A stretch of 36,471 nucleotides of DNA from Acidimicrobiia bacterium (lineage in GTDB: Bacteria > Actinomycetota > Acidimicrobiia > Acidimicrobiales > CAIXPF01): NCBI GenBank assembly GCA_009377505.1, contig WHTX01000012.1, positions 1-36,471 on the forward strand, in the 5' to 3' direction. Shown one piece after another: positions 7,876-15,234 of this stretch (position 1 is the stretch's first letter; every line of letters begins with the position of its first letter). The translations under genes and the position numbers were made by a program. The notes beneath the pieces are model-generated. The model was given only the letters and a program-made list of their open reading frames with translations. It was not told the origin of the DNA and made no database searches.

Positions 7876-8090
7876 GGACCCGCCGGACAGGACCTAGGTT
7901 CCGAGTGCGTCAGAGGTAGCGGCGTCCGCCTAGACGACCTGTTCCGAGGGGTCCCTGGGCTGGAGGGGTGCGGGCCCATGGTCGGCGTTGCCCGATCCAT
8001 TCGACCGTGGACGTCTTTTAGGACGCCGGGGGTAGAGCGCCCACCCAACCTGTTCCCGTACGTGCCTGGTCAGGCGGGGTACGACAAGCG

Positions 8091-8129
8091 CGAAGGATCG
8101 TGCACCGTGGCGGTGCAAGAGCCTTCGCG
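8091..8129. repeat. Nested 39-base inverted repeat / hairpin
   Basis: Outer arms GCGAAGG (8091-8097) and CCTTCGC (8123-8129), inner arms TGCACCG (8102-8108) and CGGTGCA (8112-8118), loop TGG. The 4-base spacers between arms (ATCG and AGAG) add two more Watson-Crick pairs, so 16 of 18 positions pair. It may be an operator, a terminator or an RNA structure. Confidence 0.7.
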
Positions 8130-8260
8130 GTTCGCCTGGCCGGGGCGCCGGCGCCTCGGTCGGGGAGATCATCGAGCTCGCTCCCCGGGCGCTCGACGCC
8201 GAGGCTGACGGGACGGGCGGCCTGCAGGGTGAACGGCGTCACGTCCTCGGCGCCTGGCCG

Positions 8261-8266
8261 TAGTGT
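8261..8266 (+). promoter_or_regulatory. -10-like TAGTGT for the LLM gene at 8326
   Basis: TAGTGT 59 bases before the ATG at 8326, with GTCACG 17 bases upstream as a weak -35 candidate. Confidence 0.3.
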
Positions 8267-8325
8267 CGTGCACGGCGACGCAACGGAGCCAAGCGAAGGC
8301 TCCGGCCACGTTCTCGGGGGGCCTG

Positions 8326-9306
8326 ATGACCGACATCTCCTGCGCATTCCCGCCCGTCCCCGCCACGCCCGGTCACATCGCGCTGGCGGAGCAGCTGGGC
8401 TACACGAACGCGTGGTGCTACGACACCCCAGCGCTCCAGGTCGACGTGTGGATGACGCTCGCCCGCGCCGCCGACCGGACCGACCGGATCGGCCTGGGCC
8501 CCGCCGTCCTCATCCCCACGCTCCGCCACGTGATGACGAACGCGGCGGCCATCGCCACGCTGGCGCAGCTGGCGCCCGGGCGCACGAACGTCGGTATCGG
8601 CACGGGCTTCACCGGCCGCCTCGCCCTCGGGCAACGCCCCCTCCCATTGGCCCACGTCCGGGACTACGTGCTGACGTTGAAGGCGCTCCTGCGAGGTGAG
8701 CAGGCCGACGTCGAGGGCGCCAGGGCCCAGATGCTGCACGGCGCCGGGCAGGCCCCCGACCGGCCCATCGAGGTCCCGATGCTGCTCGCCATGGGCGGCC
8801 CCAAGAGCGAGGCGCTCGCCCACGAGGTCTTCGACGGGGTCTTCACCGTCGTCCCCCAGGCAGGTTTCGCGTGGTCGGCGATGATGGCGCTCGGCACCGT
8901 GCTCGACGAGGGCGAGACGTACGACTCAGCGCGTGTCATCGCCGCCGCCGGGCCCGGTGCGGCCGTGCTGTTCCACGCCGGCTACGAGCATGCCCTGCTC
9001 GCGGGGCTGGACCAGGTGCCTGGCGCCCAGGAATGGCGCAAGGGGATCGAGTCGATCCCGGCCGCGGAGCGCCACCTGCGCACCCACGTCGGCCACCTCA
9101 CGTACCTCAACGACACCGACCACGAGGTCGTGAACGGCTCGTCGATCCAGCAGCTCACGTTTCCGGCACACAGGACGAGCTGCGCACCGCGCCTCGACGC
9201 CGTCGCCGACGCCGGCGTCACCGAACTCGTCTACCAGCCCTCGGGACCGGACGTGGAGCGAGAGCTCCGAGCCTTCGCGCGCATGGCAGGCATCAGCCCG
9301 GGCTGA
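8326..9306 (+). CDS. LLM-class oxidoreductase, probably F420-dependent
   Basis: 326 residues from the ATG at 8326, preceded by GGGGGG at suitable spacing; upstream in-frame sequence is not conserved in character. The frame shows 'HIALAEQLGYTNAWCYDTPA' and 'RIGLGPAVLIPTLRHVMTNAAA' (in parts), then 'APGRTNVGIGTGFTGRLALG' and 'VPMLLAMGGPKSEALA'. This is the barrel pattern of the methylenetetrahydromethanopterin-reductase-like LLM branch, which mainly binds F420. It is short for the FMN monooxygenase branch. The late segment near residue 265 ('LRTHVGHLTYLNDTDHEVV') recurs in LLM proteins of unknown substrate. It converges with the LLM gene at 9362-10615 across a strong terminator-like hairpin. 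Confidence 0.9.
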   Translation: MTDISCAFPPVPATPGHIALAEQLGYTNAWCYDTPALQVDVWMTLARAADRTDRIGLGPAVLIPTLRHVMTNAAAIATLAQLAPGRTNVGIGTGFTGRLALGQRPLPLAHVRDYVLTLKALLRGEQADVEGARAQMLHGAGQAPDRPIEVPMLLAMGGPKSEALAHEVFDGVFTVVPQAGFAWSAMMALGTVLDEGETYDSARVIAAAGPGAAVLFHAGYEHALLAGLDQVPGAQEWRKGIESIPAAERHLRTHVGHLTYLNDTDHEVVNGSSIQQLTFPAHRTSCAPRLDAVADAGVTELVYQPSGPDVERELRAFARMAGISPG

Positions 9307-9312
9307 GAGCCC

Positions 9313-9354
9313 CGCGCCCAGGCCGCGCGGCGGCCCAGGCGCGGCCGGGGCGCG
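9313..9354. terminator. Strong hairpin between convergent LLM genes
   Basis: CGCGCCC (9313-9319), a mismatched A, and GGCCGCGC (9321-9328) pair with GCGCGGCC (9339-9346), a mismatched G, and GGGCGCG (9348-9354): 15 pairs with one A-G mismatch and a 10-base loop. It fills the 55-base gap between stops at 9306 and 9362 and is symmetrical enough to act on both strands. Confidence 0.65.
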
Positions 9355-9361
9355 TCGAGGG

Positions 9362-10615
9362 TCAGCGGAACTCGGGCATGATGTGCTCGGCGAAGAGCTC
9401 CATCTGGCGCTTGGCATCGTCCAAGGTCAGCAGGCCCTGGTCGAAGAACCACCCGAACCACTCGAGCGCGCCATCGTCGCCATGGACCTTGCACAATGAC
9501 TCGATGTCGCGCTTCACCTGGTCGACCGTCCCGGCGATGCCGTACTTCACCTTGCGCATCCGGTCCAGCGTCCACTCCTCAGGGGGCAGCGGGGTGTGCG
9601 GCTCGAGGGGGTACTTCTCGGCGTCCTCGGCGACGCGGAAAGCTTCCCAGAACCCGAAGCCGGCGAAGTACGCGTTGAACCCGAAGTACTGCGTGCGCTC
9701 GAGCAGGTCGACCGCCTGCTGCTCGGTATCGCCGAACGACACGGCGCGGAACGCGCCCACGCCCTGGCCGAGCTGGAGGTCGCGGCCGGCCTCGGCCGCC
9801 GTTGCCTGGTAGAGCTGGGCCAGGCGACGGAAGTCGGGCGGGTTCGCTACCAGGATCATCGGCACGATGTCGTGCTTGGCGGTGTGGATGATCGTGGACT
9901 CGCTCACCGAGAACGGCTGGAACGCCTTCGGGTGTGGCTGCTGATACGGCCTGGGGATCACCGATATCCCCCGCAGGACCCCCTGTTCGTCGACCTCTCC
10001 CGGCACCCCGTACTTGCCCGTCCAGTCCGTGACCGGCCAGCCCTTGATCCCTTCGTTGTAGGGGAAGGGCACCTGGATGAACTCGCCGTCGTACGTCAGC
10101 AGGTCCTGGTCCCAGGCCTTGTAGATGACGTCGATGTACTCCTCGTGGACACGGCGGTTGTGCTTGTCCACGTCGCTGCCGTCCATCGGCGTCGCCTCGA
10201 CGGGCACCTTCTGGCCGAGGACGTTCACCCAGCGCTGTTGGTAGCCGCGGGCGAAGCCGGCATAGACCCGTCCCTTCGTCAGGTGGTCCAGCATGGCGAC
10301 CTCTTCGGCTACCCGGAGGGGGTTGTGGGCCGGCAGCACGAGCGCCAATGGCGCGAAGCTGATGTTCTTCGTGCGCGCTGCGAGGTCGGCATAAAGGATG
10401 AGCGGGGCGACGGACGCCTCGTACCCTTCCGAGTGGAAGTGGTGCTCCGTCGTCGAGAAGCAGTCGAAGCCGAACTCGTCGGCCATGATGCACAGCGTCC
10501 TGACCTCTTCGATCATTTGCTGAAAGCGCTCGTTGTTGCGACCTATGGGGCGCAGGCGCTCACGCTCCTCGAGCGTGCCAGGTACCGTCGGAAGAACGAA
10601 GAGCGAGAATTTCAT
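9362..10615 (-). CDS. LLM-class flavin-dependent monooxygenase (long form)
   Basis: 417 residues; ATG at 10615 with an AGGAG site 6-7 bases upstream. Luciferase-like signature: 'MADEFGFDCFSTTEHHFHSEG', 'APLALVLPAHNPLRVAEEVA' and 'MLDHLTKGRVYAGFARGYQQRW' (all given in parts). The last of these is shared almost word for word with the protein at 12144-13271 ('MLDHMLQGRLAVGFVRGYQDRW'), so the two are paralogs. The insert between residues of the 'YQQRW' motif and 'HNRRVHEEYIDVIYKAW' carries the substrate loop. Flavin partner (FMN or F420) is not certain. It is transcribed alone from a TGCTGACA/TAGGCT upstream element. Confidence 0.92.
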   Translation of the reverse strand: MKFSLFVLPTVPGTLEERERLRPIGRNNERFQQMIEEVRTLCIMADEFGFDCFSTTEHHFHSEGYEASVAPLILYADLAARTKNISFAPLALVLPAHNPLRVAEEVAMLDHLTKGRVYAGFARGYQQRWVNVLGQKVPVEATPMDGSDVDKHNRRVHEEYIDVIYKAWDQDLLTYDGEFIQVPFPYNEGIKGWPVTDWTGKYGVPGEVDEQGVLRGISVIPRPYQQPHPKAFQPFSVSESTIIHTAKHDIVPMILVANPPDFRRLAQLYQATAAEAGRDLQLGQGVGAFRAVSFGDTEQQAVDLLERTQYFGFNAYFAGFGFWEAFRVAEDAEKYPLEPHTPLPPEEWTLDRMRKVKYGIAGTVDQVKRDIESLCKVHGDDGALEWFGWFFDQGLLTLDDAKRQMELFAEHIMPEFR

Positions 10616-10677
10616 CGGTTACTCCTGAAGGTTCTGCCGACCTGAGGACAGGCCGGCATGTGACCCACGCCACGAGG

Positions 10678-10698
10678 AGCCTAACCCGCTTGTCAGCA
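10678..10698 (-). promoter_or_regulatory. TGCTGACA-N7-TAGGCT upstream element
   Basis: On the minus strand TGCTGACA (10698-10691) is followed after 7 bases by TAGGCT (10683-10678), 62 bases before the ATG at 10615. The geometry is identical to that at 5051-5071. Confidence 0.45.
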
Positions 10699-10803
10699 CT
10701 GCCTCTGTGCCAATTTGCGACACATGCTTGCCCACGCAAAGAGCCATCCCCAGCCCCTGGCCGGCAGGGCACAACGCCACGCCGCCATGGTGTACAAGGG
10801 GGC

Positions 10804-12063
10804 ATGACGGAACCAACGGCGGCGCGGGCGCCCGCTCCGGCCGCGGCGAGCCTCGACGGCGAACGTGCGGTCGAGGGCCCTGGCGCGCCGACTGAGGTGA
10901 CGCCCGGCGACCTCGTCGCCCGGGCGCATGCCCTCGGGCCCCTCGTCGAAGCCAGCCGCGCCCAGATGGACGCCGAGCGGCGCCTGCCCGCGATCGTGGT
11001 CGAAGCGCTACAGCACCTCGGCGCCCTGCGTGCGGCCGTCCCCCGACAACTCGGTGGCCCCGAGCTCGGCCCCGCGGCCCAGGTGGAGCTGGTGGAGGAG
11101 CTGTCCCGCCTCGACGGCTCCGTCGGCTGGTGCGCCATGATCGCCGCCGCCGGCAGCTACGTCAGCGGCTTCCTCGACCCGGTCACCGCCGAGCGCTGGT
11201 TCGGCCCGGCGGACGCCTGCCTGGCGGGCCAGCTGGCCCCGACCGGCCGGGCCGACCGGGTGCAGGGGGGGTACCGGGTGAGCGGCCGGTTCGCGTTCGC
11301 CAGCGGAAGCGGCCACGCCACGATGATGATCGCCGGGTGCCTCGTGTTCGAGGGCGGGGAGCTGTCCCGCCACCCGAGCGGCCGCCCCCAGCTCCGCTCC
11401 GTCATCGTCCCCGTGTCGGCCTGCACGATCCTCGACACCTGGCACACCACCGGGTTGTGGGGGACCGGCAGCAACGACTACGTCCTCGACGACGTGTTCG
11501 TCGCCGAACAGGACGGCTGGGACCCGGCTGGCCCCCTGTACCGCAGCGAGGCGCTGTACCGCTACCCGCCGCTCTTCCTCGTGCCCCACGCCGGGGTGCC
11601 CCTCGGCATCGCCCGCAGCGCCATCGACACCGTCATCGTGCTGGCCGAGGAGAAGCAGGTGTACGCCCGGGGGGCGCGGTCGGGCACGGGGCGGACGCTC
11701 GGGGACGAGGACCGCACCCACGAAGCGGTGGCCCGGGCGGAGGCCGTCCTCGGGGCAGCCCGAGCGTTCACCTACCGCACCATCGCGGAGCTGTGGGAGG
11801 TCATCGAGCGAGGCGACCGCGTCCCCCAGCGCCTGCGGGGCACGTACCGGATCATGCTGACCTACGCCCACGAGGCGGCCAAGGACGTCATCTCCGTCAT
11901 GTACGACCTGGCCGCCAGCAGCGCCATCTACCGCGGCGCGCCCCTCGACCGCCACATGCGCGACATCCTCACCGCGTGCCAGCACCGCATGGTCCACCCC
12001 CGCATCTACGGCCCAGCGGGCCGCCTCCTCCTCGGCAGGGACTCCGGCGACCCCCTCGTGTGA
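10804..12063 (+). CDS. Acyl-CoA dehydrogenase-fold flavin hydroxylase (HsaA/HpaH-like)
   Basis: 419 residues from the ATG at 10804, just after AAGGGGG; the in-frame upstream part is not protein-like. It has the acyl-CoA dehydrogenase fold, but the C-terminal half matches the type-2 C-terminal domain of group D flavin monooxygenases such as 3-HSA hydroxylase (HsaA) and p-hydroxyphenylacetate hydroxylase. Visible marks: 'LEASRAQMDAERRLP'-type start, 'LSRLDGSVGWCAMIAA', 'GRFAFASGSGHATMM', 'DTWHTTGLWGTGSNDYVLDDVFV' (in parts) and the ending 'CQHRMVHPRIYGPAGRLLLG'. These enzymes hydroxylate aromatic rings with FMNH2 supplied by a separate reductase; none is adjacent. Substrate unknown. It starts divergently from the LLM gene at 9362-10615 and lies upstream of the LLM gene at 12144. 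Confidence 0.87.
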   Translation: MTEPTAARAPAPAAASLDGERAVEGPGAPTEVTPGDLVARAHALGPLVEASRAQMDAERRLPAIVVEALQHLGALRAAVPRQLGGPELGPAAQVELVEELSRLDGSVGWCAMIAAAGSYVSGFLDPVTAERWFGPADACLAGQLAPTGRADRVQGGYRVSGRFAFASGSGHATMMIAGCLVFEGGELSRHPSGRPQLRSVIVPVSACTILDTWHTTGLWGTGSNDYVLDDVFVAEQDGWDPAGPLYRSEALYRYPPLFLVPHAGVPLGIARSAIDTVIVLAEEKQVYARGARSGTGRTLGDEDRTHEAVARAEAVLGAARAFTYRTIAELWEVIERGDRVPQRLRGTYRIMLTYAHEAAKDVISVMYDLAASSAIYRGAPLDRHMRDILTACQHRMVHPRIYGPAGRLLLGRDSGDPLV

Positions 12064-12100
12064 GGGGCCAGGCCCACGCACCTTCCCTCGAGCGCCACAT

Positions 12101-12111
12101 TAGGGTTCGCG
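12101..12111 (+). promoter_or_regulatory. TAGGGTTCGCG leader element
   Basis: TAGGGTTCGCG lies 43 bases before the ATG at 12144. The identical 11 bases occur at 15188-15198, 47 bases before the deacylase ATG. The first six bases look like the -10 hexamer. Confidence 0.45.
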
Positions 12112-12143
12112 CCTCGAGAGGCCGATGAACTGAAGGGGGCCGG

Positions 12144-13271
12144 ATGGACGTGCACCTGATCCAGGCAGGAGCAGTTGGCCGCAAGGAGGAGTTGCTGTCG
12201 GGCATGGCCGGGCAGCGAAGGGACCTCTTCCAGCGCTACCTCGACGAGGTGCGCGGCTTCGTGCGCCTCGCCGACGAGCTCGGCTACGCGGGCTACGGGC
12301 ACAACGAGCACCACCTCCAGATCGAGGGGTTCGAGGCGACGAACCACCCCGGCATGTTCAGCCAGTTCATCGGGAACAACTCCACCCGGCTGCGGGTCAA
12401 CACGCTCGGCTACGTCGCACCGACCCACAACCCGGTGCGGGCGGCCGAGGAGATCGCCATGCTCGACCACATGCTCCAGGGCCGTCTGGCCGTGGGATTC
12501 GTGCGCGGCTACCAGGATCGCTGGGTCGCCAACTACGCCGCCGTCCCCGGAGCCCGGGCCACGACGCCGGACAACGCGCGCCGCAAAGACGAGCAGGACG
12601 CCATCAACCGGTCCATCTTCGAGGAATCGGTCCGCATCGTGAAGGAAGCGTGGACTTCGGCCACGTTCTCCTTCGAGGGGGAGTATTGGACCTTCCCCCC
12701 GAAGGACCTCTACCAGAAGCACCCGATCTACGACGACTGCGGCGCCGGTGTGGACACCGACGGCCACGTCACCCAGATCGGCATAGCGCCGCACCCCTTC
12801 CAGGACCCGCACCCCCCGCTGTACGGGGCGTTCGCCCACAGCCTGCGGACCGTCAAGTTCTGGGCCCGCGAGGGCGGCAAACCGATCGTGCTCGCCAACG
12901 ACCTGGACTTCGCCGACATGCTCTGGAACGCGTACGCGGCCGAGGCCGAAGCCTCCGGCCGCGACGTCCCACGTGAGGAGGTCGCCGCGTGGGGCGGCCT
13001 CCTGGCCGTCAGCGAGGACCGCGAAGCCCTCGATCGCCAGATCGAGCAGCACTGGTGGTACTACGACGACTGGTTCGGCCCGTTCAGCCAGGCCCGCCCG
13101 ATGCCCATCATGGGCACGCCGGACGAGGTGACCCGCATCATCACCGACGCCCACGCGCGCCTCGGCTTCAACGAACTTCACCTGCTCATCGGCCAGGGCT
13201 ACCAGGAGCGCGAAGTCGTCGAGCACAACCTTCGACTGTTCGCCGAGAAGGTCATGCCCCGCCTCCCCTAG
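12144..13271 (+). CDS. LLM-class flavin-dependent monooxygenase
   Basis: 375 residues; ATG at 12144 preceded by GAAGGGGG. Luciferase-like barrel with 'LADELGYAGYGHNEHHLQIEGFEATNHP', 'LGYVAPTHNPVRAAEEIAMLDH' and 'GRLAVGFVRGYQDRW' (in parts), and 'IFEESVRIVKEAWTSATFSFEGEYW'. It is a paralog of the genes at 9362-10615 and 3-902. The HHLQIEG segment and the conserved RGYQxRW loop probably line the flavin and substrate site, by analogy with luciferase alpha-chain members. It ends 12 bases from the convergent amidohydrolase gene. Confidence 0.92.
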   Translation: MDVHLIQAGAVGRKEELLSGMAGQRRDLFQRYLDEVRGFVRLADELGYAGYGHNEHHLQIEGFEATNHPGMFSQFIGNNSTRLRVNTLGYVAPTHNPVRAAEEIAMLDHMLQGRLAVGFVRGYQDRWVANYAAVPGARATTPDNARRKDEQDAINRSIFEESVRIVKEAWTSATFSFEGEYWTFPPKDLYQKHPIYDDCGAGVDTDGHVTQIGIAPHPFQDPHPPLYGAFAHSLRTVKFWAREGGKPIVLANDLDFADMLWNAYAAEAEASGRDVPREEVAAWGGLLAVSEDREALDRQIEQHWWYYDDWFGPFSQARPMPIMGTPDEVTRIITDAHARLGFNELHLLIGQGYQEREVVEHNLRLFAEKVMPRLP

Positions 13272-13283
13272 GGCGTCGCCTGG

Positions 13284-14963
13284 TCAGCGACCGCGGCCGA
13301 AGCGCAGCAACTCGCCGGGCAGCCCAGCGCCCGGCGCGACCTCGTCGACCCCGTCCCGGCGGATCACGGTGCCGTTGACGACCACGGCGTCGATACCCAC
13401 CGCGTCGGAGATGATGCGGTCGGCCCCGGCGGGCAGGTCGTTGACGCGGCGCTTGCCGAGGTGGCCAACGGCGCCGGCGTCGAAGACGACGACGTCGGCC
13501 GGCTTGCCGACCTCGAGCGTGCCCCGGTCGGTGATGCCGAACACCTGAGCGGGCCGCTGGGTCAGCATGTGCACGGCGTCCTCGAGGCTGAAGTCCTGCC
13601 GCTCCCGGACGAACGTGGAGAGGAACTCCGTCGAGTACTTGGCGTCGCACAGCTGGCTGGCGTGGGCGCCGGCGTCGGACAGGCCGATCACCGTGTTGGG
13701 GTCCTTGAGCAGCTCCTCGATCGAGTCCCGGTCGTAGTTGATGACGTCCTGGACGATGCGCATCTCGAGGTCGGCGTCGAGCGCCAGGTCCAGCACGACG
13801 TCGACGGGGTCGCGGCCGGCCGCGTCGGCGAGCTCCTGGGCGTTGCGGCCCTCGAGGGTGGGGTCCTTGGGGTACCACGAGATGTCGGTGCGGGCCCAGC
13901 GGTCGTAGATGACGCCGCCCTTGCCCGCCTTCTCCTTGAACAGCTGCCGCCACTCGGGGTCGGCGTAGAGCGCCTTGCGGCCCTCGAGGTCGGCCTTGGA
14001 GACCGGGTTGAAGCACCGGAGCGCCTCGTAGGTGAACGGCGCCTTCCACGACATCTCGAACTGGACCGGCTGCACGGCGACCTGGGGGAAGACCGGGAGC
14101 CCACGGCCGGCGACCTCGGCCGCCTTGCGCAGTTGGTCCCGGTAGTCCTGGTTCGGGGTGCCCGACAGGAGCGCCGTCCACGAGACGGGCTTGCCGGTCA
14201 GCTCGGCGATGCGGGCGAACTCCTGATGGCTCAGGCCGCGGCCGACGGTCGCCTGCATCACGCCGTGGCCGACCTCGCCGAGCGCCCCGGCGATCTCGAT
14301 GATCTCCTCCGGCGTGGCCAGGCGGGACGGGACCGGCTTGCCGTCGTAGCCCACGTGCGTGACGGCGCGCGAGGTGGCGAAGCCGAGCGCCCCCGCGTCC
14401 AGCGCCTCGCGCAGGGTGCGACGCTGGGCGGCCACCTCGTCGGGTGTCGCCTCGCGCTCGACGGAGTCCTCCCCCATCACGTACATCCGCAGCGCGGTGT
14501 GGCCGAGCAGCGGTGCGACGTTGACCGCGCAGCCCTGGGACTCGACGACGTCCATGTACTCGGCGAAGGTCTCGAACGGCCAGTCCATCGACAGCCCGGC
14601 CCGCAGGGCGTCGACCGACATGCCCTCGACGTTCTCCAAGGTCCGCATGATCAGGTCGCGGTGAGCGGCCCGGGTGGGGGCGACGGAGAAGCCGCAGTTG
14701 CCCATGACGACCGTGGTGACGCCGTGCCATGGAGAGCAGGACACCAGCGGGTCCCAGAGGATCTGGGCGTCGTAGTGGGTGTGGATGTCCACGAAGCCGG
14801 GGGCGACGACCCGGCCGGTGGCGTCGATCGTCCGGGCCGCCTCCTCGGGGGCGACGCCGAGGGCCACCACCCTGCCGTCCTTGATGCCCACCTCACCGAC
14901 GTAGCGGGGCGTCTTCGTCCCGTCGATGATGGTTCCACCCGTGATCTTCAGGTCATAGGCCAT
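13284..14963 (-). CDS. N-acyl-D-amino-acid deacylase family amidohydrolase
   Basis: 559 residues from the ATG at 14963. This is an amidohydrolase-superfamily metal enzyme of the D-aminoacylase group. The small beta domain is split between the N-terminus ('LKITGGTIIDGT') and C-terminus ('GTLEVGKPADVVVFD'). The HTH metal motif is at 61-63 ('FVDIHTHYDAQ'), the 'GNCGFS' motif with the cysteine ligand characteristic of D-aminoacylases is at about 88-93, and 'GLSDAGAHAS' near residue 430 carries the active-site Asp. Known members remove acyl groups from N-acyl-D-amino acids; many homologs of unknown substrate share this architecture. It starts 4 bases after a 40-codon ORF, implying coupling, and is a paralog of the divergent gene at 15235. 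Confidence 0.92.
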   Translation of the reverse strand: MAYDLKITGGTIIDGTKTPRYVGEVGIKDGRVVALGVAPEEAARTIDATGRVVAPGFVDIHTHYDAQILWDPLVSCSPWHGVTTVVMGNCGFSVAPTRAAHRDLIMRTLENVEGMSVDALRAGLSMDWPFETFAEYMDVVESQGCAVNVAPLLGHTALRMYVMGEDSVEREATPDEVAAQRRTLREALDAGALGFATSRAVTHVGYDGKPVPSRLATPEEIIEIAGALGEVGHGVMQATVGRGLSHQEFARIAELTGKPVSWTALLSGTPNQDYRDQLRKAAEVAGRGLPVFPQVAVQPVQFEMSWKAPFTYEALRCFNPVSKADLEGRKALYADPEWRQLFKEKAGKGGVIYDRWARTDISWYPKDPTLEGRNAQELADAAGRDPVDVVLDLALDADLEMRIVQDVINYDRDSIEELLKDPNTVIGLSDAGAHASQLCDAKYSTEFLSTFVRERQDFSLEDAVHMLTQRPAQVFGITDRGTLEVGKPADVVVFDAGAVGHLGKRRVNDLPAGADRIISDAVGIDAVVVNGTVIRRDGVDEVAPGAGLPGELLRFGRGR

Positions 14964-14967
14964 CGCG

Positions 14968-15090
14968 TCAGCTCGCTTTGTTCGCCGTGGGCAGGTCGTG
15001 GAGGTCCGCTACGTCGTCGGCAGCGCGGTCGAGGGGCGGCCCCAGGCGGGGGTAGGCGTGGGCCTTCGTCGCCTGGTACGCGTCGGCCAT
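14968..15090 (-). CDS. 40-residue ORF coupled to the deacylase gene
   Basis: ATG at 15090, GGGGGG about 8 bases before it, TGA at 14970-14968, then 4 bases to the deacylase ATG. The product begins MADAYQATKAHAYPRLGPPL and ends in DLHDLPTANKAS. Nearly all codons end in G or C, as in the surrounding real genes, and composition is balanced and soluble, with no membrane segment or signal peptide. The position suggests either a translational coupling leader or a small partner protein. I do not recognise a family. Its likely promoter (15123-15145) is well placed. Confidence 0.6.
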   Translation of the reverse strand: MADAYQATKAHAYPRLGPPLDRAADDVADLHDLPTANKAS

Positions 15091-15122
15091 CCCCGGTGCC
15101 CCCCATCTGCGGCCCCCGCTTC

Positions 15123-15145
15123 ACACTAGCCACGGTGTGTCAGCA
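15123..15145 (-). promoter_or_regulatory. TGCTGACA-N9-TAGTGT upstream element
   Basis: On the minus strand TGCTGACA (15145-15138) is followed after 9 bases by TAGTGT (15128-15123), 32 bases before the small ORF's ATG. This is the third copy of the motif, with spacing two bases longer. Confidence 0.45.
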
Positions 15146-15187
15146 CCTTTACCCGAAGCCGCATCGGCCGGGCCGCCGACAGGGCAG

Positions 15188-15198
15188 TAGGGTTCGCG
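15188..15198 (+). promoter_or_regulatory. TAGGGTTCGCG leader element
   Basis: Second copy of the 11-base sequence at 12101-12111. Here it lies 47 bases before the ATG at 15235, in the 144-base gap that also serves the divergent deacylase unit. Confidence 0.45.
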
Positions 15199-15234
15199 TC
15201 ACGAGTCGCGCAGATCCGATGCCGGGGGGCCCTG

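Larger units (their letters stand above)
7876..8325. other. Non-coding region with strong inverted repeats
   Basis: About 450 bases without a convincing gene. It contains a long nested palindrome (8091-8129), a 12-base palindrome GGCGCCGGCGCC (8146-8157), a GAGCC/GGCTC hairpin near 8287-8303 and a TAGTGT hexamer (8261-8266). One plus-strand frame ending in TAG at 8261 has coding-like third positions for about 35 codons but no start codon; it may be an old gene fragment. Confidence 0.5.

Noticed and set aside
8130-8263. Coding-like plus-strand frame ending in TAG at 8261
   Set aside because: About 35 codons look coding, but there is no start codon and no recognisable family; kept only as a remark on the region.
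10690-10698. Resemblance of TTGTCAGCA to the PafBC-type (RecA-independent) damage promoter tTGTCRgtg-N8-TAnnnT
   Set aside because: None of the three TGTCAGCA copies has a TAnnnT hexamer 8 bases downstream in that orientation; the consistent hexamer is on the other strand.
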